A stretch of 64,000 nucleotides of DNA from NCBI GenBank assembly GCA_001692895.1, contig KV748182.1, positions 2,298,341 to 2,362,340 on the forward strand, read 5' to 3'. Positions 31,601 to 44,761 of the stretch are shown piece after piece (position 1 is the stretch's first letter; the number at the start of each line of letters is the position of its first letter). This stretch comes from Cenococcum geophilum 1.58 (Eukaryota; Ascomycota; Dothideomycetes; Gloniales; Gloniaceae). The notes below the pieces were generated by a model. That model did no database searches. It was not told where the DNA came from and was given only the letters and a program-made list of their open reading frames with translations. The position numbers and the translations under genes are program-made.

Positions 31601-34600
31601 ATTACATAGGTTAAATCCATCCACTAAAGCTATTAACTATTCTTAACTTAGGAACCACTCTCTATATCTTTAATAACCTCTCTCATTTCTATAACTTTAG
31701 GAAAGCTTTAAGACTTAAATACGTTATCGCTAGCAGCTTAGAAGTGCCTATACTAGGCTATAGTAATATTACTATCTAAGTTATAAAACTAAACAAGAGT
31801 AAGGGAATCCTACGTCTTAGGGACGTTGCCTTTTATACGGACTTTAATACAAATTTAGTGTTGTTCCGTCTACTTTAAAAATAAGGGTACTACTAAGACA
31901 ATAAAGGAGAGAACAATCTTCTAGTTTAAAAGGATAACTTAGTCCTATATTAAATGGAAGAATATTACGGATAATAGACTATTAAATACGTCCGACTAAG
32001 AAGTCTATTAGCGTTTAATATAAGCCAACTACTACGCTAAAGGAAGCATAGAGCATTATTAAGAGACGCTCGTTTAGATTTAAAAGGAGATATATGTTTA
32101 TAGTATCTATGTCTAGGTTATCTAGGACCTATAAGCCTTCATTATTTAGGTCTTAACGCCTTAGGAGTTAAGCTTTAAGGCCTAAAGACAACGGAATATT
32201 AATATTACAGTCTCGCTAAAATTAAGCATTAGGTTTTATAAAGGTTCCTAAAATAGAAAATTAATAAACCCTATTTTAACCTTTATATTAACTAGACTAA
32301 CCTTAAGGAAGCGTATGCCGGATTTATACGAGTTATACTTATCTACAACACTTTCTTAGGAAGATCCTTCCTGTATTTTATAACGACGTATAGTAAGGAG
32401 AAGAAGACACTATAAGTGCTTAAAGATTTTATCTAGTGGATTCGTTTAAGGTATAACCTTAAGGTTAACACTATTAGATTAGACAACGAGCTAGGGAGAA
32501 GGAGAACCCTTAAATAGCTACGGACTTAAGGGATTATATTTAAGCCTTTAGCGCCATATACTTAAGCTTAAAATAGTACCGCTAAACGCTTAGGGGGTGC
32601 AATTATTAAGAGAGTATAAGTAATAAGAATTGCTGCTAATTTACTATATAATCTATAGAACAAGATAGTTAACTATATAGTTTACCTTTAAGATTAAACG
32701 CCACGGGAAAGTAATGGTTGGATATTGCTATATAAGAGGTTCTATACCTTCCTAGCTAATAGGAGATTAAGAAAGCCGTAACTAGCGCACCTAAAAGCCT
32801 ACGGCTGTAGGGCGTACGTAATAACGTTAGACGCCTAGCTAAAGAAGAAAAGGCTAAGTAAGCTAGATCCTTAAGCCTATATCGGCTATCTTATTAGCTA
32901 TAACTCTACTAATATCTATAGGATCTAGATCCTATATAAGGGTATCGTTATCTCTACTAGGGACGTTATCTTTAATAAAAAGATATTCTTTAACGGCAAG
33001 CGAACAGACATCTTAAAGGACCTATATACTGAATTAGACACGCTAATTAAGGAGATTTAACTCCCTAATAACTAGACTAAGAATAAGGTCCTTCTAGAAG
33101 ACGATAAAGAAGTATTTAAACCGTTAATTTAAGAGGAAGACGATGACGTTAATAAGCCAGTTTAAACCTTTAATAAGTTAGCAGACCTTAAGCTTACAAG
33201 AGCTCTTAAAGATGCGTATTATACGCTACCTCCAATAAAAGAAGACAAAGAATCTCTATATGCCTTTTACGTTAAGTATTCTATAAAGTTAGATATATAA
33301 GGTACTAATTAAGACGTCGCTTATTAAGTAGGAGATGCGTTTAACACTTAGGGGGTGTCCAACGACTTAGTTAAAGACTCGTTTAAGGAAGCCAGCGATA
33401 ATAGGTTTGAAGACTTTATTACTAAAAGGATCACGTCAGCCTATTACGGCGCCTTCTTAGCAGGAAGGAAGTTTAACCTTAATAGTTAACTTAATAATAG
33501 TAAGCTAAAATTAGGCAGAATATACGATGTTAGATTATATAGGAAGAACCTACCTTTACCACCCTAGTTAATCTAGAACCTTAATACGTATCCTCTTTAA
33601 GAACAGTTCTAAGAGACTTAACGAGCCTATCTCCAATCTTATTATTAAATGAGGTCGTTTTAAGAAACAGATAAGAAGTACGTAAAGGGATAGTAGGTCC
33701 TTAGCTTAATATAGGTATTCGTCTATAAGATGGACAAGTACGGATTTCTCCAGAAATGTAAGGTATGCTTAGTAGTCTACGGAAATCAACAGGCCCTAGG
33801 AGACCTACCTATGAGAGCCACTATATTAGCTAGTATAACCTTCTAAACCCTTATAGCGATCACTATAAAATTTAACCTAGAGACGACATAGATAGATACA
33901 GTTAATGCGTTTATCTATTGCGATTTTAACGAGGTTGTCTATATAAAGCTACCGCTAGGGTTTAATAAAGGAAAGATAGATAAAGTACTGCGCTTAAGAA
34001 AAGCCCTATACGGACTATAACAATTACCACTATTATAGTAGAAGAATCTCATAAGCTTATTAAACGAATTAGGTTTTAAAGAAGTACCCTAGGAGCCGTG
34101 TGTTATGCTAAAAGGTAAAATAGTCGTCTTCTTCTATGTTGACGATATTGTCTTTTACTACTAAAAGATAGATAAGAAGAAAGCCTAAGAAGCAATTAAG
34201 GAGCTAAGTAAGGAATACTAGATAAGTACCCTTGGCGAGCTAAAATGGTTCCTAGAAATCTATATACTACGTAATTATAGCTAGAGGCTTCTATAGCTAT
34301 TCTAGGAAGCCTATATTAAGAAGATAGCTAACTAGTATAAGATAGATCTTAGAGGGCGTCTTTTAGACACTCCTATAGCAGAATTAGAACTCCTTCCTAC
34401 CGATTACCGTATAATCCGTCCGACGTGTCCGTCCCCTAATACAGACCTATTAGTCCATCCTATATCCCTACTAGCTTCTACAATACTATATTAGAGAAAA
34501 CTGGATTTAGTACTCTATACAGCTACTATAACACGTTTAGATATTGCCTTTACAGTATTACGGCTAGTAAGGTTTAATTAGGACCTAAGCTAAGAGTACT

Positions 34601-35290
34601 ATTAAGCGGCAGATAGAGTTATTTAGTACCTATATAGCACGAGGAGCAGAGTAATCTACTATAGAGGAGATAAGGGAGGAATAAACGGTAAAGGGAGAGA
34701 TAAAGGAATACGCGACTAAGGATAAGACGACGGAGACAGTAGAAGTAAAGCGCAATTATTTATCTATGCTAGCGACGCATTATTCGCGGACAACTCTATT
34801 AATAGAAAGAGCTTGTAAGGATATATAATAAAGCTATTTAGGGGGCTAATTGCCTAGAGAGCAAATAAGTAGAGTACGGTTATAACATTAAGCATAAAAG
34901 CCGAGCTGTTAGCCCTATTATAGACAGTAAAGGAAGCTATCTTTATTAGTAGACTATTTAAAGTAATAACGTTATAACTAAACGAGCCCTTAATTATTAA
35001 CTGTAATAACACCTAAACGCTTTAACTAATTATAAAAAACACGGCAAAGCTAATCACGAAGCTTTAATACATTAATATCTATTAATACTGGCTACGTTAG
35101 GAATATATAAAGAGACGAGTATAATTTCAATAGATAGTAATAAAGGAGATAATTGCTAATGGACTTATAAAGGCCCTACCTAAGCAGAGGTTTTAAAGCT
35201 TTGTTAATATAATTGGGATAGTAGATATTAAGGAGCGGCTAAATAAGGAGAAGTAACTAGAGAACCTAAGGGAGAATATTAGAGCGAGAT
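31601..35290 (+). pseudogene. copia-2 pol with intact YVDD
   Basis: Protease/integrase region about 31620-33060. RT: DAVNAFIYCDFNEVVYIKLP (about 33898-33960), LRLRKALYGL, and the active site FFYVDDIVF with YVDD intact at 34135-34146, then STLGELKWFLEIYILRNY (about 34226-34280). RNase H: IYASDALFADNSINRKSL (34763-34816), SIKAELLALL, then INCNNT. Frame broken by TAA/TAG throughout. A long insert-like segment between RT and RNase H fits the fungal copia subgroup in which these are well separated. Confidence 0.88.
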
Positions 35291-35386
35291 GGAAGGATTT
35301 AGATAAGATTATGATTTAATTAACGCATTAATGGACACGAGAAGGTGGCTAGCTTCGTCCTTGATTAGGTTAAAGCTAAGGGGGTA

Positions 35387-35561
35387 TATTAAATAATCTG
35401 TATTCTTGGTGGTGTAGGACGTGCACTGGTTACGTATACGGGTCACGTGTATTATAAATATCTTCGTCTAAGCCCAGGGGCCCTAGGTCAAGACACGATT
35501 AAGATTATTAACTAATTAACCCATTTTTATTAATAAATAGCTCTATATAAACTATCTAATA
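35387..35561 (+). repeat. copia-2 3' LTR (RIP-mutated)
   Basis: Starts TATTAAATAATCTG where the 5' LTR has TGTCAGATAATCTG; most differences are C-to-T or G-to-A in this copy. Confidence 0.95.
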
Positions 35562-36330
35562 ACTACTACTACTATTCTAACTGTTCTAACTACTATTCCA
35601 ACCGTTCTATTTTACTATTCTAATTATTTTACCGCTATAGTTCTAACCAACTACTACTAACTAACTGCTACTAACTAACTACTATTAACTGTCTACCGTT
35701 GCTGAGATTTCTACTACCGAAAGTTCTGCTACTTACTAACTATTACCGAGTTCTTCTACTGAGTATTCTACCGCCAACTATTCTATTTTATTTTATCGCG
35801 CTAACTATCTGCTTTTATTACTGCTTATACCACTATTACTTTACTACTACTGCTGCTTTTACTACTACCGTTATTATTTCTAGTTTACTACTAGAAAGAA
35901 GATTAGATCTTAGCTATAGGTAATAAAAGGACACCCGTAGAACAGTTCTATAGGAAGGCTAAGGATATAGTTACCTACGTTCGTTTAGGGATATACTTTC
36001 CTTTATCTATTCTACTTTTGCTATACTCTTATTTTACTATTCTTCTATATTATAGAATGTTAGGGGATAACGTTCTTAGTAGGGGAGGTATATAGTAGTA
36101 TAGATTAGACGTCGCCTACTATCTTAGTATTTTCCTATATTTATAAAGCCTTCGGCTTCCTTCCTTTTTCCCTCTATTATATACATATTACAACCTTACT
36201 AGTTACCAAAATACACTCTTTTCTTTCTTTTTTACTAACTAATTATAACTAACTAACCGACTAACCGACTAACCAACTAACTGACTAACTAACTGACCGA
36301 CAGACAGATAGACAGACAGCACTGTGACTT
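35562..36330. other. Pyrimidine-rich DNA and tetranucleotide repeats, no recognised gene
   Basis: ACTACT and TTCTAAC motifs recur to about 35700. A 74-codon plus frame at 35699-35923 is low-complexity Leu/Tyr-rich and not convincing. AACTAACCGACTAACC-type repeats at about 36235-36295 run into GACAGACAGATAGACAGACA (36297-36320). Confidence 0.6.
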
Positions 36331-36359
36331 TCCCATCTTAGAGAGGTCGTACCCTCCTA

Positions 36360-36800
36360 CAATATAACCGTTACTAACTACTATAAGCTACCTTCCTACT
36401 TTACTAACGGCTGGCCAAAACGCAGTGGCTATAAGAAGTTTCTTAAACGCCTTATTAACTCTCTATTTAAACTCTCTATCTATTTACCTTAAAGCGATTA
36501 CATTTAGCTTTCTATAGACGATATATAGTGGCGGCCTATAGTATATTATGGATATAAGTTAGTTAGGATTAATAAGACGCAGAAGACCTACTCTATATAC
36601 TTAGCAGTAGAAAGAAAAGGCTATATTAAGAAGCTTTTAAAAAGGAAGCCTCTATGCGAGCTTTTAGTTAATATAATAAAGAGATTACGAGACAGTAAAA
36701 ACTTTAAGAGGCCTTAAAAGTCGCCAAGAACGACGTATAGGTATAGACTTTATTAAATACCACTATATGAGAAGGGCCCCTATTAGTAGGAGCATGTAAA
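36360..36800 (+). pseudogene. Unrecognised coding-like remnant
   Basis: One plus frame with only TAA/TAG stops: NYYKLPSYFTNGWPKRSGYK, KFLKRLINSLF, then AVERKGYIKKLLKRKPLCEL and IIKRLRDSKNFKRP. Basic and helix-prone, about 145 codons. No family recognised. Confidence 0.4.
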
Positions 36801-38213
36801 TTAACTTAACTCTAAAAAATAAGGGCCCTATATACAATATATACCAAAAATTCGATATATTTATAACTTTATTTAAGACCTTTAGTAATACGGTAGAACG
36901 ACTTACTGCCTATATATACACCTTATTAATTAGTACGTACGGGCCCTATTTTATAGGGCGTGTTTATCTATATAAAGGATATAGATAACTAGTATAAGCA
37001 GCCGATCTCCCTAACTAAGCCCTGGCTATTAACCCTAATTATTACCTAGTTTCAATCTAGTATCTAATAAGCACTACTTATAAGGACGAAGCTATAACTA
37101 ATATACTATAAGAACTCCACCTAATTACCTCTAAAAGGAAGGTTTTAGAGCTAAGCCATTCTTTAGAACGGCTCTACCTTAAGATCTCGCTAAACGTATT
37201 AGATATTATAAACTCTAACTCTTAGGATTATAGTATAACTATTAACTACCGTCTTTCGTAAAATAGTTAGCTAGCTAATACTTAAGTTAAAATTAATATA
37301 GGAGCTAGTAGTATAGGATTTATTAATAAAATCTTTATATAAGATAATAGTTTTACTCTAACCCCATTTAGCTAGTATATTAACGTATTTAGATTTAATA
37401 GTAAATATACTATTTTAAGCCGTATTACCTATATAGTATACTTAAGACTTTAATCCCTAAACTATAAAGAACTAATTAGGTTTTTTATTACTACCCTAAG
37501 TTACTTAGTAATTCTTAGATAACCCTAGATAAAGCTATATAAAGTAACTATTAAGCTCGGACCCCTAGAACTTGGTTAGCCCCTAAACTCGGCCACCCAA
37601 CTAAAATTAAACCACCGACTTATTAACCTATTTTCTCTATAACGAATTAATTAATATAGACCAAAATAAGTAGAACTTATAAATAACTATTATAGATTCT
37701 AAATATGATGTTTATAAGTCTATATGAAAAGCAGTACTTGTATATAGTGTCCCTTTGGCGATTTTAAGCGATAATTAAATAGCAGACTACTAAAACAATT
37801 TATACGCCGGTATAAGTAGCAATTAACTTCTATATAGTAGGCCTTCCTTGCCAATTAGGTTCTTAAATAAGATTTATAAAAAATTTCCCTATTATATACG
37901 TAATTATAAAAAAAATAGCTTAAGTCTCTTATTAAAGTAGTAATACTAAGCCCCTTAGTAAAATATAGGTAATTAGCTACTCTAAATAAAATCTTTATAT
38001 AAAAATTATATATACCTAATTAATAGAAGGTATATAAATTAATAGGGTATAACTATAATAAATTTAAAAGTTTTATAGCTTTTATAAAAGGGTATAAGAA
38101 AAAAGGATAATATATAGGTAAAAAATACCTAAAATATAGACAAATTTAATTACAATAAGAGATATCTTTTTTAAAAAAATCCTATAAAGTTGTTTAATAA
38201 TTATAAATAGGTA
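36801..38213. other. AT-rich DNA, no recognised gene
   Basis: Short coding-like stretches occur around 37000-37250 but no frame can be supported. From about 37850 to 38210 the DNA is extremely AT-rich and non-coding in character. Confidence 0.5.
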
Positions 38214-40062
38214 ACGTATTCCACTATCGAGCCGGCAGAACTATCGAGCCGGCAGATATTTCTTAGTATAACTAACATTATATATAAAAGGCAATGCATT
38301 AACAAAATAATACTAATCTATCTTAGCAAGAAGGCAGGATTAATCTAGCACTTTAGGCCTATACCTTAGGCCAATTTCGGAGTATACTACGCGCTGCAGC
38401 GGCTTTTAATGTATAACATTAGCGACTCTATAATCGGCTTTATGGAATTACGTTTTAACCTAAAATACGCCCTAATTGCCAGAAGCTTATTACGACTAAA
38501 GAGCAGACGATTGTACGATATATCCTTAACCTCAATTCGCGAGGATTTCTACCCTAGCTATGTGAGGTGGCAGATATAGCAGATAAACTGTTAACTACGC
38601 GTAGTGGGACACTAGTAGGTAAGAACTGGTCTAACCGATTTGTGTCTCGTATAGAGGAGCTTAAGATAGCATTTACTTAAGTAAAGGACCGCTAGAGAAT
38701 ACTCTAGGAAGATCTAGAGATTATTAACGCGTGGTTTAGGCTCGTATAAGATATAAAGGCAAAGTACGGCGTTTATAACGACGATATCCATAACTTTAAT
38801 AAGATAGGCTTTTAAATAGGTATAATTAGCTCTATAAAGGTTGTTACAGGCTTAAAGAGACGTATAAGGCCTAGTCTTGTATAGCCAGGCGATTAGAAGT
38901 AGGTTACAGTTATTTAGAGTATCTACGCTACTGGGTACGCGACCCTACCATTTATTATCTATAAAGGACGCGTCTATATCTCTATATGGTATAAGGAGGC
39001 AGATATACCATATAATTAGAAGCTCTTAGTTTCTAAAAATAGATAGACAAATAACGCGCTTAGTCTTAAGTGGTTAAAGCACTTTAATAAGCATATAAAG
39101 ACGCGTTAGGTAGGGTTATATAGGCTGCTTATTTTAGATGGCTATAAGAGCCACCTTAACTAAGATTTTAAGGATTACTGCCTTATATAAAAGATCCTTA
39201 TACTCTATATGCCTGCATATTTATTATATATACTCCAGCCACTTAATATAGTATGCTTTTCGCCGTTAAAGCAAAAGTACTTGTAGCGCGTATAAGACTT
39301 AGTACGTAAACGCGTCTACTATATTAATAAAGAAGGCTTCCTTCCAGCCTTTAAACACGCGTGTTTTAATGTATTTTGGAAAGAGAACTGTTAAAAGGCC
39401 TTTAAGGCATCTAGACTAGTTTCTATTGACGCGCAGGTTGTCCTTAATTGTCTTGACGTACAATTACGTACCCTACTACTAGTACCCCTACTAGAAACAC
39501 TATAGAAATTAAAGACCCCAAGTAATACGTATGAATTTGGATCGCAATTAAAGCTTATAAGCGATTCCTTTGTACGATTACTAATAGTAGCCCAGGAAGG
39601 CTTCTTAAAGCTTATTAAAGGAGCCGAAGAAATACTACATAAAAATGTACTTATGGAGGCCCGCGTACGAGAGCTTGAAGAGTAATTAGTAGAGATAACT
39701 AAGCGTAAGGCACGTAAAAGAAAGCGAATTTAGACTGGCGGGATTATAGAGTATGGTATAGGGGTATCGTACGTAGCTTCTGAAGTGCAGGCAGCGTCTC
39801 AGTCGTCTAAGAAGGCTCGTAGTAGTAGTAACTAAGAAAGAGCCCCACTAGCTTAACGGCGCTGTAGGAACTGTGGAGAGACTAGGCATAACGCTCGTAC
39901 GTGCTAAAAAGATAAAGAAGAAGATATAGAATCCGATATAAATACGTCGTATATAGCTTCTATAGATAGTTACAAGTAAAGTGACTTTTTATATATGGTG
40001 TTTACGATGCCAAGAAATATCTGCCGGCTTAATGGTTCTGCCGGCTCAATGGTGGAATACGT
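38214..40062 (+). mobile_element. Fot1/pogo-type DNA transposon, full length, lightly mutated
   Basis: 1849 bp flanked by TA (38212-38213 and 40063-40064). TIRs of about 52 bp start ACGTATTCCAC and each contains two tandem copies of a GAGCCGGCAGA motif (left about 38229-38254). One long plus-strand transposase frame fills the interior. GC content and CA frequency are higher than in the retrotransposons, so it is younger or was RIP-mutated less. Confidence 0.95.
38330..39985 (+). pseudogene. Fot1-like DDE transposase
   Basis: Catalyses cut-and-paste transposition at TA. After an N-terminal DNA-binding region, DDE_1 blocks follow: DDIHNFNKIGF, whose first catalytic Asp is now Asn (38798-38800); VVTGLKRR; LILDGYKSH with the second Asp intact (39137-39139); LQPLNIVCFSPLKQKY with the third Asp now Asn (39245-39247). 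Then INKEGFLPAFKHA, a long undamaged stretch from about 39430 to 39690, and a C-terminal knuckle CRNCGETRHNARTC at 39862-39903 typical of fungal Fot1 relatives. Several TAA/TAG stops. Inactive on two counts: stops and two lost Asp. Confidence 0.93.
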
Positions 40063-40149
40063 TATTTATTATAAAGATAATATTTAGCCTTAGCTAGTTA
40101 AATTTATTTTAAAGGAAAATACCCCTAATTAATATAAGTATACTAAGGT

Positions 40150-40552
40150 TGTAATAAAGCCTTGTAGTAGGAACTATAGTAAACTTATTAATAGGCTAGG
40201 TATATAGGTAAATAAGAAGTCAATAACATAATAATAACTAGTGGAGTAATTGCCTAATAGATTAACTCTAATTATATTCTAAGATTTACTATAAAGGAGA
40301 GAACTATTTAAATAGGGACTATGGTCCTTTAAATACACAACTATACTCTTAAGAAATCCCCTTTATACATAAGGTACGTATACTCTATCTACTCTATTAT
40401 AGATCCTATAGATTATATTATATAACCTTAGTTACTATTTCTTATTATATAGTTCTACTAGTTCTATCTTAAACTATACTTAAATTAACCAACTATCTTC
40501 TTTTAACTCCTCTTTAAGTAGTTAAAATATTATACTTAAAGCGTCTGTAACA
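40150..40552 (-). repeat. gypsy-3 3' LTR
   Basis: Reads TGTAATAAAGCCTTGTAGTA on the plus strand and ends GCGTCTGTAACA. About 18 bp shorter than the other copy, with a deletion near the GATTGTGCAGATTATATAGA stretch. Confidence 0.93.
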
Positions 40553-40569
40553 CTATCTCCCTCCTTTTT

Positions 40570-43500
40570 ATCTTAATCCTTAAAGATTCTAAATATCTTT
40601 AAGTTATTTACTAGAGGTGTAATATCTATCTAATTAATTTGGTTAATATTATTACTTATTATACCTAAAGCTTCTTCTCTTTCTTTAACCGTTCGTTATA
40701 CTCGTACTATTACTATAATATTATCTCTTAGTAAGATTATACTATCTCTATATTCTTGTTATATAAAAGAGGGGTTAGTATATATTACATTAGTAAGTTT
40801 ATCCTCGCGATAACCGTCCTCTTATTTAGAGTGCACTAAAGTAAATATTTATTTATTCTATAACGTTCTCTCTATTTCTAATACTAAATATATATAACCT
40901 ATTACTCTTAATAGCCGTCTAGTTTCTTAACTAACTTATCTTAGGGTCTTATATTTAATCTACTGCTACGCAGCTAGATAATAAACTATCTATTACTCTA
41001 GCGGAATTATATTACTCCTATAATACTAAACGCGAAGCCGCTAATACTTAATAATAGGCTCTTAACTCTTATCTCGCGGTGTTTACTTAACTAATCCATC
41101 TTAAGAAGGTTTATAAAAAGGTTTATTCTAAGGAGTAGAAACTTATAAAATAAGGTTTATAGGAACTTAGCGATAAAAAAATAGATTCTCTTTTAGCCGA
41201 GAAGGAAATAGATCTAAGTAGTTTAGCAACTGCTCTTCTTAGGTCCCCCTTAGGTGGTTTATTTTTTAGTAATTCTTTTTTATTAATGCTATCTAACCTA
41301 ATCTCTTCCGATACTCCTGTACCTTTTCTATAATATTCTTTAGATTCTCTAGTAGCTCTTAGGTAGTCTTATTATAGCCTATCTACTTAACCTTATACTA
41401 TATTTTATTATCTATATCCTTATAACTAATAATCTTTAAAACTTACTATTTATCTTCTTCTTACCCTTTATACGTGTCTGCCTTATAGACCAGTAGCTTA
41501 ACATTTCTATATACTAGTTCTAGCATTACAATATACTATATAGGGTAGATCTTTATCTTAGCTAATAGGTTTAACTTAAACGTAACTAGTAAAATCCTTT
41601 ATATAATTTTAAAAGGTCCTAGTCTAACATAGTCTAACTTCTTACTTAGTTATTAACTCTTAAAATTTTTATATAGTAGCTATATTTTATCTCCCTCCTT
41701 AAGATCTAGTCCCTTAGATCTCTTAATATTATAGTACTTTTTTATTTTATTTTATACTTTCTTTACTAATTCCATAAGGTCTGCATAAAGATTTATTAGC
41801 NTCTTTATTCTTTCTTTAGCTATACTACTTATTTTCTTTACTTACTATAGTAACAATAATATTCTTAGCTTATATCCATAATTTACCTTAAATAGTAATG
41901 TGCTTATTCCTTCCTATAGTATTATATTATATATAAACTATATAACTAGTAATAGTAATACCTAATTATTTTATATGTAATTAATATAATATCTTAAATA
42001 CTGTTCTAGTGTCTAATTTAATCTTTTTATTTAACCGTCTGTCTGCGGATAATATATAGTAAAAGTCACTACTTTAACTCCTTACTCCGCTAAGAATACC
42101 TCCTAAAATACTACTATAAATCTTAGATCTCTATCTAATATAATCTTACTTAGTACTCTGTGTCTTATAAATACTTCTCTAATATAAATTTTAGCGATAT
42201 CTTCCACTAAGATTTCTTCTATGCATACTAGAAAGTAGCCCTATTTAGTTAACTTATCTACTATTACTAAGATTATATTATAATCTTATCCGGTAATAGG
42301 ATTTTTTAACTTTAGTAACTTAATAATAAAGTCCCATAATATAACCTCCTATAGTCTCTTTAGTATTTTAATAGGTTATAGCCCTCCGTATAGCTTATAC
42401 CTTATTAATTTATTTCTTTAGTAATCTAGATATTCCTTTATTACTTTTCTTATAATATTCTAGATCCCGTTAATAATATACTCTTCTTATAGTCTTAATA
42501 CTAAGCCTATTGCTCTATTATGCCCTTAAGTTATTCCCTTATAGAAATCTTCTACAAAATACTCTGCTATACTCTTTAGGATATACTTTACTTCTTAATT
42601 TTCATATATATCTATCTATAGATCTTTTAGCTATGCTTTTAGAATTTTTTATACCTAAAAGCTTTCTAGTGTCTTATAGACTCTATCTAGTTCGTTATCC
42701 TCTTAAGTTACTACTAGTTTAGGGTAGTTATATCTAATCCATCTATCCTTATCTTTACGTAGTATTACTCCTAATAGTTTCTTATTATTCTATAGTTTAG
42801 CTTTTCTGCTAAGTACGTCTACTCTTATATTTTTAGTTCCCTTAGTATACTAAATCTTAAAATGGTATTCTGTAAGTATTTCTACCTATCTAACTTACCT
42901 TTAATTAAGTTCTTTCGTTATTAGAAACCCCGTTAGGTTTTTATAATCTATCTTAACTATAAATAGCTTTTCTATGCCTTATAAGAATGCTCTCTATTCC
43001 TTAAGTACTATAACTATACCTAATAACTCCTTATTATAGACGTCATAGTTTAACTCTAGTAGTATAATCTTTCTACTATAATATAATACCGGATGCTATA
43101 TATCCTTATACCTCTATAGTAAGTATACTCCTAATATATAGTCTAATATATCTATTTCCATAACCGTGTCTAGTTCTAGTTAATAAATTTTAAGGATTAG
43201 CTCCTAGGTAAATAACTCCTTAAGTTCCTTAAATAACTTCTTCTATTCCTCTCCCTATGCCTATAGTTCCTCTTTCTTTATAAGCCTAGTAAACGGTTTA
43301 ATATTCTTTAACTATTATACTATAAACCTTCNGTAGTAGTTGCAAAACCCTAAAAATAACCTTAACTGTGTTACATTCTCTAGTTCTTACTAACTTACTA
43401 TAGCTTTAATCTTCTTTAGGTCTATACTAATATAACCTAGTTTAATAATAAATCTAATAAAATTAGTCTTCCTTATAAAGAACTTATATTTCTTAATTGC

Positions 43501-44760
43501 TACTAGTATCTATTCTTCTTATAGTCTCTTTAAAACCTATTTAATATATTCCCTATATTCTTCCTTAGTTATTAAATAAATAATAATATTGTTAAGGTAT
43601 GCTATAATAAACTCATTAAGGTGTTCTCCTAATATACTATTAATTTATTTCTAAAATGTTACTAGTGCGTTTATTAACCTAAATTATATAACTAATAGTT
43701 TGTATAGTCCTTCTCTTAATCTAAAGGCTGCCTTTTATTTATTGCCTTCCTTAATTCTAATCTAATGGTATGCCTATCTTAGATCTATCTTTGTAAAGAT
43801 TTACATATTACTTATCTAATCTTAGATTTCGCTAATTAAGGGTAAAAAATACCTATCCTTCCGAGTAATGCTATTTAACTATTTATAGTTAATGTATAGC
43901 CTAAGTTTCCTGTTTTTCTTTAGTATAAATAGTACTAGATAACCTACTAATAACTATAATAGTCTAATATATCACTTTTATAAGTTTTCCTAAATAAACT
44001 CTTTAAGTACGCTCGCCTCCTCTTAAGTAAGCTTATAGGTTAGAAAGAATCTTAGACTTATTTCTAGTTCTAACTCTATTTTATAGTCCTATACTATATA
44101 ATCTACTAGCTTTTTACTCTTTAGACTCTATAGTTTCTTACCATACTTATAGTATCTCTTTAGTACGTAACTTAAGCTTTACTTAGTCTCTTTATATATT
44201 GCTCTGACTTAGTACTATACTAACTTAGTTTACTATTGCATTTTACGTTATTAAGTATCTCTAATATTAACCTATCCTGTAATCTAATTAATCCTTAGGT
44301 TATATTCCTATAACTAAGGCATACCTAATACTGCCTTATCCTGTCCTAATAGTAGGATATTAAAAGATATCTTAATTTATCTTCCTTTAATGGTTATCTA
44401 AATAGGTTTTATTTTAAGATTAATAATCCCTTCTCTATAGGCTATTAGATCTCCTGAAATTATAACTAATAGGTAAAATTATTCCTTTTATCTATAAGAT
44501 AATCCTATTCTCTTAACTACTACTAGTAAGATATAGTTCCGCATTACTCTACTATCTATTAGTGCTTTAAACTGCTAATCTTACTATTTAACTTATAAAT
44601 TTAGGTATTGTCCTTAAATTCCTTTAAGGGTCTAAGGCTCTACTACTAGCTCCCTCTAATCCTATAGGCCTCCACTTTTCCCAATTATTAGCTGCTTAAT
44701 CCTATTATACTTAGTTTATTCTTTAACTAATACTTAGTTCGCTTTTTATCTTTAATATAC
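40570..44760 (-). pseudogene. gypsy-3 pol (chromodomain to RT/protease)
   Basis: On the minus strand: chromodomain about 41320-41440 (YKVK*IGYNKTT*E), integrase about 41650-42560, RNase H about 42840-43130, RT about 43560-44010 with AAFRLREGLYKLLVI and YLNN at 43588-43599, and a protease region towards 44600. N bases at 41801 and 43332. The same two Asp-to-Asn changes as in gypsy-2, which RIP would produce independently. Interrupted on its 5' side by the TRIM-like element. Confidence 0.9.
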
Positions 44761-44761
44761 T

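Larger units (their letters stand above)
29996..35561 (+). mobile_element. copia-2: Ty1/copia LTR retrotransposon, 5' end spared from RIP
   Basis: 5566 bp with 175-bp LTRs (29996-30170 and 35387-35561) and TSD ACTAC (29991-29995, 35562-35566). Gag and pol on the plus strand, PPT GCTAAGGGGG before the 3' LTR. The first ~640 bp keep abundant CA dinucleotides; from there on mutation is heavy. The TSD lies in a TAC microsatellite, so its 5-bp length is slightly less certain, but the LTR ends are well defined. Confidence 0.93.

Noticed and set aside
35699-35923. 74-codon plus frame rich in Leu and Tyr, and a similar 70-codon frame at 42510-42722
   Set aside because: The first is low-complexity translation of pyrimidine-rich DNA; the second lies on the strand opposite gypsy-3 pol.
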